64,000 nt of DNA from Cephalotus follicularis. Lineage: Eukaryota > Streptophyta > Magnoliopsida > Oxalidales > Cephalotaceae. The stretch covers positions 96,502 to 160,501 of the forward strand of contig BDDD01001962.1 in the NCBI GenBank assembly GCA_001972305.1, read 5' to 3'. Below, piece by piece: positions 43,917 to 56,353 of the stretch. A program made the translations under genes and the position numbers. Under the pieces are notes generated by a model, which was not told the DNA's origin, made no database searches, and was given only the letters and a program-made list of their open reading frames with translations. How positions within the stretch are numbered: the stretch's first letter is position 1; each line of letters starts with the position of its first letter.

Positions 43917-46661
43917 TGTAATACCCTGCTCATTCGTAAATGTATTTTACGGATTTTATGTGTGTTTTCGGGCTTTTAATTTTGTTTAATTTTAAAGTCC
44001 GGCCGCCCTGTGTTTTGGGCCTATGTGATTTGGGCTGACTGATACCAGTCCGAATATTTGGATGTGTTATGTAAAGTTGGGTTTGGGTTTATTGCTATTT
44101 TATCAACAATTTATTTTATTAAAGCAATTACTTTCTTTTACTCTAAAAATTCTTAATTTTATTTCTTTTAAATTCCTTTATTTCATTCCTTTTCTCTTTT
44201 TCTTTCCTTTTCTTCTTATTTCCTATTCTTCTCCTCCTTCTCCCGAATTCCTTCTCTCCTTCATCAATTCCACACGGCAAAAATCTCCTTTTCCTATTTC
44301 AATCCTTGAAAATCCTCTCTTCTTCCCTTTATAGCAGATTTTGTCTCCTTTTTGCCTTTGTGAGAGTGGCATTGCCATTTTAAAGTGTCTCCCTCTTCCT
44401 GCAAAGTGTCATTGCCGATTTTTGCCAAGAGAAGCTGTGTTAATCTGCTGTAAATCGTTTCTTCAAGTTGTTAAGGTAATGTCAATCCGTTGGTTGTTTC
44501 TTTTGGGTTGAATTCACTTGGTTTGTTATGCATGTCTAAGCATGTCTTTGTTTTGTTTTCCTTGTCCTCTGTTTTTGTTCGCAGCCGGGTAACAATTGTT
44601 ATTACTGTGTTTTCGTGTCCTCGGTACTCACTGCAGGTTAGTTAAATTCGTTTCCTCCAATGATAGTTTTGTTGCAATGTCATAAATTGAGTTTTATGCT
44701 CTTAATGTCCTTTGGTGTTAAATTCCTACGTTTATATGTTTAGTCGTTATGTTAACAAGCCTATCAGTGTGTTTAAATGCCCTAAACTTGTCACAAACTA
44801 GTGTTAAAAGTTTGCAAATTACACTGGACAGAATTTGGACAAACATGTATGCATGCCTTCTTGTTTTCTCTTGGAAGCTAAGCCACTGTCAAATTGTTTA
44901 TATGTCAATTCTGTGTTTTTACGTCACCTAAAAGTCATACATGATCATATGTTTATGTCCATGTGTCTCTGGTTTAGTGTAGAAATCGTTTAAACCATTT
45001 TCTGCATCAAATTCTCAAAGTTCCTACTGTTCTGTCTTCCAGAACAGTCGGCTGTACCTGTGGACAGTCGGCTGGAATGGATGAGTAGCCGACTGCCATA
45101 TGAACACAGTCGACTCCCTTAGGTTGAGTAGTCGATTGCCTGCATTCTAGTTTGAGTAGTCGACTAGAACTTATGAATGGTCGTCTGCCAAGCTTCCCCA
45201 GTCGGCTGGAGCTCTGTTATAGTCGACTGTTTTGCCCAGAAATGTACTGTTTTCAACTGTTTTGCTCCGTTTGTTCTCCGAATCGATCCGAGTCTTTTCC
45301 AAACACTGTTAAGAGTCTGTTTATTGCTTTTGATGTGTCTTAGACTCTTATACGTATGATTTTGGATGCCTTTTAGATTATTGTGCTTCAAGTGGAATTC
45401 GTTTGAATCGTTTATCCGTAAGTACATTGTGAACGCTTAAGGTACGAATTTTATGTTCCTTGCCTATCTGATATTTCGAACTGAAGACAGTTTTTCCATG
45501 CTTCTTCATTTATGAAATTGATAATGCTTTATGGTTTTGACACATTTCAAAAATAAAGTTGGCTTGACATTTTAAATGATTCCGACTTTATACATATGAT
45601 ATGAAATGATATATGTTATGAAATGTATGTTATGATACCGTTGTGAGTGGTTTTTCGATATATTTTTTGAAAGCATATTTTATGTGTTTTAAAGTGATTT
45701 TGATAAATCAATGTTTTCTAAATGATTAAATACTGAGTATTGTACCCACCTATGGGGCATACCATAGGCGCGTCGTGGGCCTGGCACGGGGACGTGACAC
45801 TTCCGTAGCGGTGTGATTAGTCTACGGCGTCTCTGAGTGTTATGAATAAATCCCATGAGGTGGATTTATGGATCTGCTATGTATGATTGAGGCGTATGAA
45901 TCGATTCTAGTTTATGATATGTGATCTAGTGAATGATCAAATATGTGATACGAGGTGTGATCGGATATGTGTGATGTGAGAATTGACTGTGTAGTGCTGT
46001 ACACTTCAATTCTGGAGGGCATGTGGAATTAGCGCCTCCCTTGCCAAATTTATGTTATGTGATATGTATGTGACTCAGTATGAACTATGACTTGTGATTT
46101 ATGATTTGTGAATCCAAAATAATGTTTTTAAATGTTTCGTAATTGTTCCGAAGGTTATATGGATTTTATGAAAGTACAAATGTGATTTTACGATTATGTA
46201 TCCATTTTAATTACTTACGATTTCTATTACGTTATTATTGAAATAGTACTGCTTTTAAATTATCGTTTACTGTTTTATTTCCCTTATCCGTACTGAGGTT
46301 TGCTCAGCCGCGTTTTTGTTTTCCATGCGGCAGGTTTTAAGGAGTAGCGGGGGAAAGTGTGATTGAGTGATGACCACCCTATGTCCTTGGATCCGTAGGA
46401 GTGTGATCCCTATGTTATGTCTAGTGGTCATAAACATTGATAATTATGTTATTATGTTTTAAATTGGAACTGAATTATGTTTTGAATTTTTCCGTAAATA
46501 CTTAATATGTTAAATTATTAAGTTTTAATATTATGATAAGACTGCCACGTTTTTGGCGGTTTTTGCTAATAAATAATGTTATGATCAGATAAGTTATGTT
46601 AAGATAGGATCTGTATGTATAATATGTCCCGTGACGACTCCTGCCGTCCGGGGGTGTTACA
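43917..46661 (+). mobile_element. SOLO-2: solo LTR of RT-A type (2745 bp)
   Basis: Starts TGTAATACCC and ends GGGGTGTTACA, flanked by perfect TTCTT duplications (43912-43916 and 46662-46666). Same module order as the RT-A LTRs, including a palindrome array (45045-45229), stem-loops (45749-45768, 45803-45827) and AATAAA near the end. No internal sequence is attached: a recombination product inside LTR-F. Confidence 0.93.
45045..45229 (+). repeat. 21-bp phased palindrome array (SOLO-2)
   Basis: Motifs start at 45045, 45065, 45086, 45107, 45129, 45157, 45178, 45199 and 45220. Steps are 20, 21, 21, 22, 28, 21, 21 and 21. The 28-bp step again comes four motifs before the array end. Confidence 0.9.
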
Positions 46662-46967
46662 TTCTTCCTCTCTCTTTCTCTTCTTTCTCTACTTTTTCCC
46701 GCTAACTCTCTCTCCCTTTGTTTTTCTCCATTTCATGCCCGTTCTCCCATTCTCTTCCCTTGTCATTCTCCCGCTCGTCTTCTCATAGCGCCCGTGCATT
46801 TGTTCTTTTTATTTTTTTCCTTTTGATGTGCCTGGTGCTTTCTAGAAAGCGCTGGGCACTTCACACTGTCTTTTTTTTAATACTATAATAATACTAATAA
46901 CTGTAATAAAAATAAATATGCTCACATCTTTTACCCGTCAACCACGTAAATGTGACACCGGGTGTCA

Positions 46968-47680
46968 CATATGTCTTTGCTGGGCAGGGTCGATTTTATG
47001 CAGAAAATACAGCCGATCTCAAGTCAAAATTCAACCAAAAACCATTCTTTGAAAACCAAGGGTTAAAATTACTCTTTTAAGGTTTTACAACCTTCAATCA
47101 ACAATTTAAATCTTTTGAGATCAGTTAGATCAAGAATTCAATTAAAAACCCTTATTCCCAATTCAATACAATACAATCATTCAAGCATTCAATTCAATCA
47201 ATCAATAATGCTAGCAGTAGGCAATTCAAGTAAGGAAATCCTACCTAGAAACGGAGTTTCAACAATTGAGCTGATAATCGATTCTAGGTTGGAAAACTTG
47301 TAGAACTCGCTGCTATTTTGCTCCAACGGCAAAGCTAAACTTGTAATTGCTATAGGTTGCTGAAGTACCTGATCCGAGAGTTGATAGGGAGAATGATGGA
47401 GGCTGCTCACCTAGGGAGAGAAGGAGAAGGATAGAGAGAGAAGGGGAAATAGAGAAAATGAGAGAATGAGAGGAAAAGCGCAAAATGATTGACTTATATA
47501 GCCAATCCAGCCAAATCTTTGAAACTCAGCCCAAAAACCCCGACTATACATGCATATGATCAATACTATAGCAATAGGCATAGAAATACCTTGATTCAAT
47601 ACAATACAATACGGTTCACTACAGTACAATATATGCATGAACAGTGCTCAATAGAACAAAAGGGAATTTGGGTCGTTACA
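46968..47680 (-). other. unassigned LTR-like fragment
   Basis: GGGTCGTTACA at 47670-47680 is TGTAACGACCC on the minus strand, an LTR-like start. A GA-rich tract follows at 47412-47475. Imperfect TTCAATCAA/AATACAATACA repeats occur. Probably the 5' part of a minus-strand LTR running into LTR-F. No other end was found. Confidence 0.35.
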
Positions 47681-47957
47681 CAAGGGATCGGGACAAGTGT
47701 TGTTGAAGCTTACTTTGAAGGTTTTTCTTTAAGGTTGTAATTTGTAATTAAGTTGTACCCCTTGTTATATTTGCATTCCAATATGTAATATATAACTTTG
47801 AATTGTATCAGTTTAAGCATGTAGTATGGGCTGCATGTGTATACTTTTGAATAATCCAGTATTAGTGAATGCTTCCACAAAAGTTAAGAATTGTAATTAA
47901 TTGGTAAATACTTGATTAATTGGTTAACCATGTGTTCATGAATATCGGGGTGTGACA
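47681..47957 (+). repeat. LTR 3' end fragment
   Basis: Contains GCATGTAGTATGGGCTGCATG, GTGAATGCTTCCACAAAAG and the end ATCGGGGTGTGACA. This is the end module shared by SOLO-1 and RT-E/RT-G LTRs. The rest of the LTR is missing. Confidence 0.6.
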
Positions 47958-49948
47958 GACACATGTTCACTTCTCCAAGAAAACAACCAACAATAACTAA
48001 AATGTGTCCTACTCATTTTAGTAATGCCACATATCCTTTCGAATATTAATTAAATAAGATTAAGTGAATATGTCATCATTTAACGATGACACAATTCGCA
48101 AAATCCACATAACCAATATTTGATTTTATTATCGTTACCAAGACTAAATATGTCCAACATTTTTATGAAGAAATCATTATCGGGCTGGGACCCTTTAAAT
48201 TTTTGGTTAAAATCGCTGGTGTTCATAAGTTACCAAAATACCCCTATGGGTTCGATTAAGCCATTCTAAATAGTCCCAAACCTATTTAAAATGCTTCTGG
48301 ACTAATATCCAATATTATCCATATGAAAAATTAATTCAATTAATTTTCTCATAATTTATTACACACCGCCGTAACTCGAGGCTGTTTAAGTCGTCGGTTC
48401 GCATGTACTATAATTACTCATCATACTTGGCCCTGATTGAGGTCTAGGGTAAGGATACGTGTTAACCCTAGATGATACCTCAATGGCTAAAATATATGAT
48501 TATTACTAGGAAATTTGGTAGACTCTACGAAAATCTAATTTCCAGTCCACCTCAACCTTGGCCAAGGATTTCATAAGTCCAAAGTACAATCAGACCATAA
48601 TAGGGCCGATCACCTTCGCTCAAGTGTGACAATCTCATATTGCGCCTCACTTAAATTCGTATAGATTCAATCATACCCAAAGACCACCCGCTAAGTGGAG
48701 ATCAAAGCATAATCGTCTCCATACAATATAGAGCAGTCGCTCAGTCTAAGGATCAGACGAGTTGAGAACTCGCTAAGTGACTAGCACTTATGCACAACCG
48801 CAACAAGTAGGAGTGACTGCTGACATGAGAATAGCGACTATCCAAAAAGTGTCTCCTACGCAGGTCCAGTTCAGTGTACACGCTCCTAACGCTCACCCCG
48901 TATTTGCCATAGTGTCGCAACACAGATGGTGGTGAGCGAATCCATCCTCCAATTCCCAAAAGCAGGCAACATATGCGCAAGTCTATCCGATTCACTAATG
49001 CCCACAAAGTGAACTTATGACTTGGAACTAATTCGACATAAGGAATAAGGTTGTCAATCTCACTGCCTCCATGCTTGGCATCCAACCTTATTCAGGGCAT
49101 CACAAGCGTAAGTAGGTTTATATAGACTACTTCGATTATATGATAAAACACAAGTGATATTGCCATATAAATTATAAAAACATAGCACATGTCATATACC
49201 TGGACTAAGACTATTTATATACATAGATAGGTTTGATACAAAAGCCCATCCAATAGCTTGTCGGGTCATCCTATCTAACAGTAAGGCCTCAGATCAGATG
49301 AACCAAATTATGGCACGGATAACATGTATTCCTTATTTAATACGGATAACAATGTCAAAGCTTTAAAATTGAAATTGGTAAGATTTATCCACCTAAAATG
49401 CATTTGCACTTGTTTTAATGCTTTATAATATGCATAAATTATCGTGCCTTAATGAGCACGTGTGTGTGGATGTGATTAGGGTTAACTAGAACTAATTAAA
49501 ACCGATTTCTATTGAAAATTGGATTTCTAGACGTAGTTTCCCCCTCTTTTATTTGGTGACCTATAACGGTCCAAAAGACTTGATCTTCAGATATGTCTAG
49601 ATATTTTCCCTAAAGTTTTGTTTCAAATTGATTTGAAAAAGTATATCAAAATAAAAAAAAATTAGCCTGATTTGAGTTAAAACAAAAACTGAATTTTTGT
49701 TGAGTTCTAGGCTTGCGTAGCCGATTGCCCGTTTACACTGAAATCGAATACCAAGCTTTTGTTTGCACAGTAGTCGACAACTCCTTTAAATGAGTAGTTG
49801 ACCACAATGTTAATTTTTACGTACAAAATCTATGTTTTGCAAGTTTTGCTCGTTTTCTCAAACGGTTTTCAAAGGGAGTCTTCCAAGGCTTAAATACCCT
49901 TCCTTTAAGCATGTTTTAACATATTTAAATATGTTTATTGAAGGATTT
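47958..49948. other. unassigned repeat-like sequence, left part
   Basis: No coding motif. Balanced base composition around 48360-49100 with many short words such as CTAAGTGGAGATCAAAGC and GAACTCGCTAAGTGACTAG. Near 49718-49804 it carries TAGCCGATTG, TAGTCGACAA and TAGTTGACCA, the palindrome theme of the LTRs. It is probably LTR or non-coding leader of a further element, split by RT-G and continuing at 56354. Confidence 0.35.
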
Positions 49949-51264
49949 TGTCACACCCCGTTATTCCAATTTACGTTAAGACAAGCATACATGGTGATAT
50001 CAGATATAAGCATAGTAATAATCCAGCAACAATTCATAAATAAAATTTTCGGAAGCATTCGATACGCCGGATATAAATACAAGCCATCCGCACGCATCCC
50101 ATACTACTTGCAGGCATAATCCAACAATTATCCTTAAACAAAAGGAAAATACAACACAACACGGGATGTGATCCATTTGATACAATACAAATTACAATAC
50201 ATCATAATGAAGATAACAACCTTAAGACAAATAACAGAAGCTCTCCAAGCTTCAGCGGCAAACTCCGATCAGCTTCGCTTAATCTAAAATTGTAGGGGTT
50301 AGCTGTTGTCCTTACTTGGCTAAGTAGGAAGATAAGCATGTAGATGAATCTATAAATGTAGATATGCATGACAGATAATGAAATGACATATATAAGCTTC
50401 ATGTGCATTATTCCTTAATCCCTATCATTATCATTTCTAATTGTAGCATTATGGACAGAAGATATTAAACATTCCTAGTCACTCTATCATCACTTTAACA
50501 GTGAGTTCGAATGGGAAACTTACCAGGAGAAGTCCAAAGCTTCCAAGTCCCCTTTTGCACTCTAAGCTTTCAATTTCCACTTTGAGCTCCCAAATCCTCA
50601 AATGCAAGCTCCAATAATCTTTAGCAAGCTCTCACTTCACTTAGTGTTTTCTAACACTCATCTCTCAAATCAACAGTTGATATAAAGTCTTTAGGAGTCT
50701 TTAAACTCTCCAGAATCCTTAACTCCTCCTTCTCTCATTTCCTTCTCTCTCTCACATACATCTCTCTTTTCATTGTTTTTCTCTTAATTGCAGATTGTGC
50801 AGGTGAAGGAAGACATGCAAGGCCTTAATTATGGGGTTAACAACAGTTGTCAAGGTCCCTTTTGCATGCCCAACACGTCTAAGGACGCGTGCCTTGGTTC
50901 CTATCATGTCCAGCTCTGCCATTTCCTTCCAACAGACACCTATTTTGCGCCAGAACACGACTAAAGCGTCGACGGTTAACCTTGGGCGTCGGCGGTTATA
51001 CGCCTCTAAGTGTCAATGCTGGGCATTTAAAGGTCGACGGTTGGCGCCTTCATATTGTGTACGTGTCCGGCTTAAGCGTCGACGGTGTGTATCTAAGCGT
51101 CGGCGGTTTAATAACAAAATTCAATTCTTTAATCTTTCATTTAAAAATTCTATTCCAAGCAATTACCAATCACAATTTATAATAATTGGACATTAAATTC
51201 AAATGAGTGTACATTTTATTAATCAGTATTACAATGTACACGAATTGAATTTGTGGTTATTACA
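49949..51264 (-). repeat. RT-G 3' LTR, internally deleted
   Basis: Matches the 5' LTR at both ends but jumps at CATATATA/AAGCTTCATG (about 50390), omitting about 1.4 kb present at 54072-55480, including one GTCGAC array. It retains the array at 50968-51104. Confidence 0.88.
50968..51104 (-). repeat. GTCGAC array (RT-G 3' LTR)
   Basis: Cores GTCGAC/GTCGGC at 50968, 50988, 51033, 51078 and 51099, several within AAGCGTCGACGG. Steps of 20 and 21 between neighbours, with longer gaps in between. The 5' LTR copy is 56052-56190. Confidence 0.72.
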
Positions 51265-51310
51265 TTCGCCCCTCCTTAAAGAAAATTCGTCCTCGAATTT
51301 AGCCCTTACA
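51265..51310 (-). other. RT-G polypurine tract
   Basis: On the minus strand GAGGACGAATTTTC and TTAAGGAGGGGCGAA directly precede the 3' LTR start TGTAATAACC. Confidence 0.75.
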
Positions 51311-52620
51311 TTACATTCCGAATAAGTGGGGAAATGTCTCCATCATTTCTTCCTCACGCTCCCACGTAGCTTCCTCCGCTCCGTGAAAACGCCATAGCAC
51401 TTTGACCATAGGGATGGTCTTGTTCCTTAATACTCTTTCCATTCGATCCACAGTCCTTGTTGGCCTTTCCTCATATGTCAATCTCGGGCTAATGAACCCC
51501 GGGTCGTAGCTCCGAATGTGAGATGGGTCGGGTATGTATTTCCGTAGCATGGAGACATGAAATACATTATGCACGTCCGAAAAACTAGGTGGTAGTGCAA
51601 TCTGGTATGCTACCTCCCCCACTCTCTCCAGTATCTCGTAAGGTCCAATATACCTTGGAGCCAACTTCCCTTTGAGGCCAAAACGGTGTATCCCTTTCGA
51701 AGGCGTGATCTTCATGAAGACATGAACCCCCATCTCGTATTCTAGCTTCCTTCTCTTGCTATCGGCATAACTTTTTTGCTGACTCTGTGCAGCTAGCAGT
51801 CTCTTCATGATCATCTCCACTTTATCAGTGGTCTCTTGTACCAAATCCGGTCCAAGCACTTGTCTCTCACCTGCCTCCTCCCAGCAAATAGGTGATCTGC
51901 ATTTTCTCCTGTACAAAGCTTCATAGGGAGCCATTCCAATGCTGGTGTGGAAACTGTTGTTGTAAGAGAACTCAATCAATGCCAGATGATCCTCCCAACT
52001 CCCAGCAAAATCAATCATACAAGATCGTAGCATATCCTCCAGAGTCTGAATAGTACGCTCGGACTGTCCGTCAGTCTGTGGGTGAAATGCAGTGCTAAAG
52101 TTCAAGGTTGTTCCCATTGCTGTTTAGAACTTCTTCCAGAACCTTGAAGCAAACCTAGCATCTCGGTCACAAACAATACTGACCGGCACCCCATGCAATC
52201 TCACTATCTCCCGGATATGCAATCGAGCAAGCTTCTCGATAGAATATGTCATGTTCATTGGAAGAAAATGAGCAGCTTAGTAAGTCTGTCCACTACTACC
52301 CACACTGCTTCATGTTGATTCCGTGACCTCGGTAAACCTGACACAAAGTCCATGGTCACGTGTTCCCACTTCCACTCAACTACTGGTAACGATTGTAGCA
52401 GTCCCGCAGGTTTCTGATGTTCAGCCTTCACTCGCTGGCAGGTCAAACATCTTGCTACATATTCAGTAATTTCTCTCTTCATACTGCTCCACCAGTAGTT
52501 CTTTTTCAGGTCGTGCCACATCTTGGAACTTCCTGGGTGAACACTGTATCTCGATTTGTGAGCTTGTTGCAGTAGCTCACTCTTGATGCTCTCATGGCCA
52601 GGTGTCCTTGATCGTGTGCG
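51311..52620 (-). pseudogene. RT-G integrase with chromodomain
   Basis: Zinc region SSKMWHDLKKNYWW and ARCLTCQRVK near 52520-52430, then MDFVSGLPRSRNQHEAVWVV (first catalytic Asp), broken by a frameshift after LTK near 52260. The 52117-51311 piece keeps [18 protein letters not shown] (Glu region), [38 protein letters not shown] and a good chromodomain ([27 protein letters not shown]). A TAA-type stop near 52121 also interrupts. The chromodomain would bind methylated histone H3 at the insertion site. Confidence 0.9.
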
Positions 52621-53535
52621 TCGAGAACCCCCTTAACCTCGGTTGTCAGACTTTGTTGACTTAGCAGGATTGTTACTTCCCTGCCCCTGTGATTGTGCGG
52701 CCCTCGATTGATTAGTTCGAGACCGTTCTGCTCTCCTTTCATTGGCATCCGCTTCAAGAATCATTGCCCTCTCAGCAACTTCAACAAACGAGGTCAGTTG
52801 TAACATCAATAGTTTAGATCTGATGTCAGGTCGAAGGCCTTTCATGAACCTCCGGATCATCCTTGACTCACCCTCCGCAAGATAAGGTGTATGCCTCGCT
52901 AGCTCCATGAATCTAGTCTGGTACTGAGCAACCGTCATTTCTCCTTGACGTAACTCCATCAATTCAGTCTCCCATCGGTCATGCTTAATCTACGGCACAT
53001 AAGCCTCAAGAAACTCGGACTGGAATCTGTCCCAAGTTCGGTCAAGTCCACGGGCTTCCCATTTTGCTTCAATCCTTTCCCACCAGTAAGTCGCCTCGCC
53101 CCATAAGCGGTACACAGCAAAATTGAGCTTCTGTTCATCGGTACATTCCAGAACAGCAAATATCGTCTCTAGGTCTTTAATCCATCATTTGGCTACAGTC
53201 GCATTCAGCTCACCATTGAAAGTTGGAGGATTCTGTCTCATGAACCGCTCTAGATCTCGGCCAAATCCACCGCCATGACAAGCTTCGGGTGCTTGCTGAT
53301 ATGCCCGGTTAGCTTCATACATTTGCCGGATTTGTTCCATGTTTGCTGCATTTGCTTGCATCTGCTATCGGAAAAGATCAGCTAGGTGGTCCAAATTACT
53401 CCTCTCGTCATGCGCTGCAGGAACATTCACTCCTTCATTCATTGGCGGAACATTTTCAGGTAATGGCGGAGCATTACTCCCCTCGTCGGCTCTACGCCTT
53501 CCCCTTCTTCCTCTTCGGAGATCCATTCAGTTTCC
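52621..53535 (-). pseudogene. RT-G gag, joined by deletion to integrase
   Basis: N-terminal MDLRRGRRRR, then the capsid part NPPTFNGELNATVAK (followed by a stop), NFAVYRLWGEATYWWERI, LMELRQGEMTVAQYQTRFME and FMKGLRPDIRSKLL. Stops lie near 53360, 53180 and 52990. After KSDNRG the sequence passes directly into the end of the integrase zinc region near 52620-52560; protease, RT and RNase H are missing, and so are both CCHC knuckles. Related to RT-E gag. Confidence 0.87.
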
Positions 53536-53613
53536 TATATGGAATGACATAATCATTAGGAAACAACTCAAATAACTTCCGAGAAACTTATCCCAGCTTA
53601 GCATATATGGAAT

Positions 53614-53626
53614 ATGCTCTAATACC
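53614..53626 (-). other. RT-G primer-binding site
   Basis: GCTCTAATACCA on the plus strand is TGGTATTAGAGC on the element strand: the tRNA-Met site with one C-to-T change, a few bases inside the 5' LTR edge at 53631. Confidence 0.82.
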
Positions 53627-54819
53627 ATGCTGTCACACCCCGTTATTCCAATTTACGTTAAGACAAGCATACATGGTGATATAAGATATAAGCATAGTAA
53701 TATTCCAGCAACAATTCATAAATAAAATTTGCAGAAGCATTCGATAAGCAGGATATAAATAAAAGCCATCCGCACGCATCCCATACTACGTGCAGGCATA
53801 ATCCAACAATTATCCTTAAACAAAAGGAAAACACAACACAACACGGGATGTGATCCGTTCGATACAATACAAATTACAGTACATCATAAAGAAGATAACA
53901 ACCTTAAGACGAATAACAGAAGCTCTCCAAGCTTCAGCGGCAAACTCCGATCGGCTTCGCTTAATCTGAAATTGTAGGGGTTAGCCGTTGTCCTCACTTG
54001 GCTAAGTAGGAAGATAAGCATGTAGATGAATCTATAAATGTAGATATGCATGACAGATAATGAAATGGCATATATATATATATGTATATAGATGTTACAA
54101 TATATATACGAAGTCATGCCAAGTGGCCATAGACAAATCAATGCAAGAATACCGCACAAGGGTACAATCAATTCATCCTCATTTGGGTGTCACACGTCGC
54201 TAACTCCTAGCACCAACTGTGCACCACCTAACTATCACCCTACTCTCCGAAGATGATAGAACAGGTAACATTTACTACCGGCGTTGGCGGGTAGTTTAAC
54301 AATAACCTCTGCAATGCATACAAGTTTGGGTGATACTCTGGCCAACTCCTGGCACCCAGGATCACATCCGTAGTCAGTGACATCCTCCATCACTCAACTA
54401 CGGCAATAAACATAGACAACAATTCAAGCATTTCAATAATAATATTACATATATCAATAATATGCAATATAAAAGTTGTTTTCTTTAGAAACATATAACA
54501 AATCATTTATCATACATCTCATAGGAGGGAAACGATGTCAATCAATAGTGGTCCTCAATTGGAGAACAAAACAGTAATAGTGCCTCTATTAAGAGGAAAA
54601 TAACAGTTGGTATGATAATAATATTTTCTATTAGAAAACCGTTTACAATTCATTGTTTATGCTTTCAGCATTAGGTTGGTAAAATTCTTGAATATGTATT
54701 CATAACAGTAGAAATTTTTACCCAATAAAATGGTTACAATATAACATATCAGGGATATTTGCAACCACAAACAATTCAATTGATCCATTTACAAATTTCT
54801 ACACCTACTGCTTCAAAGC

Positions 54820-54950
54820 GTCGACAGTTGCCTGGTAAGCGTCGACGGTCAATGGCTAGGCGTTGACACTAACACTTCGGCGTCGACATTCTAAGCCTCA
54901 ACTATGCCATTTTTTTGCCAAAGCGTCGACTGTCACGTGTAAGTGTCGAC
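54820..54950 (-). repeat. GTCGAC array (RT-G 5' LTR only)
   Basis: Cores start at 54820, 54841, 54862 (GTTGAC), 54882, 54925 and 54945. Steps are 21, 21, 20, 43 and 20. It lies in the 1.4 kb absent from the 3' LTR. Confidence 0.83.
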
Positions 54951-56051
54951 GCTTCTGGGTTGCATACGAATTCTAGGAGCCATTTCAAAACAGGGGATGT
55001 ATAAATTCAATCTAAACTCAATCCAATTCAACATGCAATCGAGTATCAACCATCATAAAATACTATACATGTTATATGTTCAAAAACATGTCAAAATCCC
55101 CTACCTCAATAGCTTATCCCAAGATCAATTTGGAATTGATCTTTCACTTAGTGTTTCCAAGCTTTTCACCAACAATCTTTCAATCCAGCAGAAACAATCT
55201 ATGTATGCATGTTTATGAACACATTCATTAGTACCAGTAGGTTTAACTAGATTATCAAGCTACAATAGATGTTCTAACAGTAGCCTATTATCAATTCCTT
55301 AAGTCTTAAACTTCCATCTTACAAATTCCCTTTTGAACTCCTTGTCAACTATCATTCAATTTAGGATTCTTTGATCATAATATGTTGACAGAGGATGCAT
55401 ATATACACTTAAGAGAATCAGTAGGCATGTGTCCCTACAACTATTTAAAATTCAAATTAGAGGTCATAATCTCCACTAAGCTTCATGTGCATTATTCCTT
55501 AATCCCTATCATTATCATTTCTAATTGTAGCATTATGGACAGAAGATATTAAACATTCCTAGTCACTCTATCACCACTTTAACAGTGAGTTCGAATGGGA
55601 AACTTACCAGGAGAAGTCCAAAGCTTCCAAGTCCCCTTTTGCACTCTTAGCTTTCAATTTCCACTTTGAGTTCCCAAATCCTCAAATGCAAGCCCCAATA
55701 ATCTTTAACAAGCTCTCACTTCACTTAGTGTTTTCTAACACTCATCTCTCAAATCAACAATTGATATAAAGTCTTTAGGAATCTTTAAACTCACCAGAAT
55801 CCTTAACTCCTCCTTCTCTCATTTCCTTCTCTCTCTCACATGCATCTCTCTTTTCATTGTTTTTCTCTTAATTGCATATTGTGCAGGTGAAGGAAGGCAT
55901 GCAAGGCCTTAATTCTGGGGTTAACAACAGTTGTCAAGGTCCCTTTTGCCTGGCCAACACATCTAAGGACGCGTGCCTTGGTTCCCATCATGTCCAGCTC
56001 TGCCATTTCCTTCCAACTGACACCTATTTTTCGCCAGAACACGACTAAAGC

Positions 56052-56190
56052 GTCGACGGTTAACCTTGGGCGTCGGCGGTTATACGCCTCTAAGTGTCAA
56101 TACTGGGCGTTTAAAGGTCAACGGTTGGCGCCTTCATATTGTGTAAGTGCCCGGCTTAAGCGTCGACGGTGTGTATCTAAGCGTCGGCGG
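56052..56190 (-). repeat. second GTCGAC array (RT-G 5' LTR)
   Basis: GTCGAC at 56052, GTCGGC at 56072, GTCGAC at 56162, GTCGGC at 56183, each within GCGTCG(A/G)CGG. Pairs are 20-21 bp apart. Confidence 0.72.
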
Positions 56191-56353
56191 TTTAATAAAA
56201 AAATTCAATTCTTTAATCTTTCATTTAAAAATTCTATTCCAAGCAATTACCAATCACAATTTATAATAATTGGACATTAAATTCAAATGAGTGCACATTT
56301 TATTAATCAGTATTACAATGTACACGAATTGAATTTGCGGTTATTACAGATTT

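Larger units (their letters stand above)
42125..46967 (-). repeat. LTR-F: minus-strand LTR interrupted by SOLO-2
   Basis: On the minus strand it begins TGACACCCGGTGTCAC at 46967, has a short AT-rich part, a purine-rich (GA) leader-like tract at 46662-46790 and 43740-43916, a GC-rich patch near 43830, then AT-rich sequence and a about 170-bp tandem repeat at 42289-42860. This order resembles the RT-C LTR start. The far end abuts RT-D LTR at 42124/42125 with no recognisable LTR end. Confidence 0.6.
49949..56348 (-). mobile_element. RT-G: deleted chromovirus, minus strand
   Basis: 6400 bp flanked by perfect GATTT duplications (49944-49948 and 56349-56353). LTR outer ends are TGTCACACCCCG and GGTTATTACA on the plus strand. 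The 5' LTR (53631-56348) is 2718 bp but the 3' LTR (49949-51264) only 1316 bp. The interior has a PBS, gag and integrase with chromodomain; protease, RT and RNase H are gone. Confidence 0.92.
53631..56348 (-). repeat. RT-G 5' LTR (2718 bp)
   Basis: Contains the 1.4 kb missing in the 3' LTR, with TA runs (54069-54090), an array at 54820-54950, a segment shared with the 3' LTR from about 55480, and a second array at 56052-56190. Confidence 0.9.
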
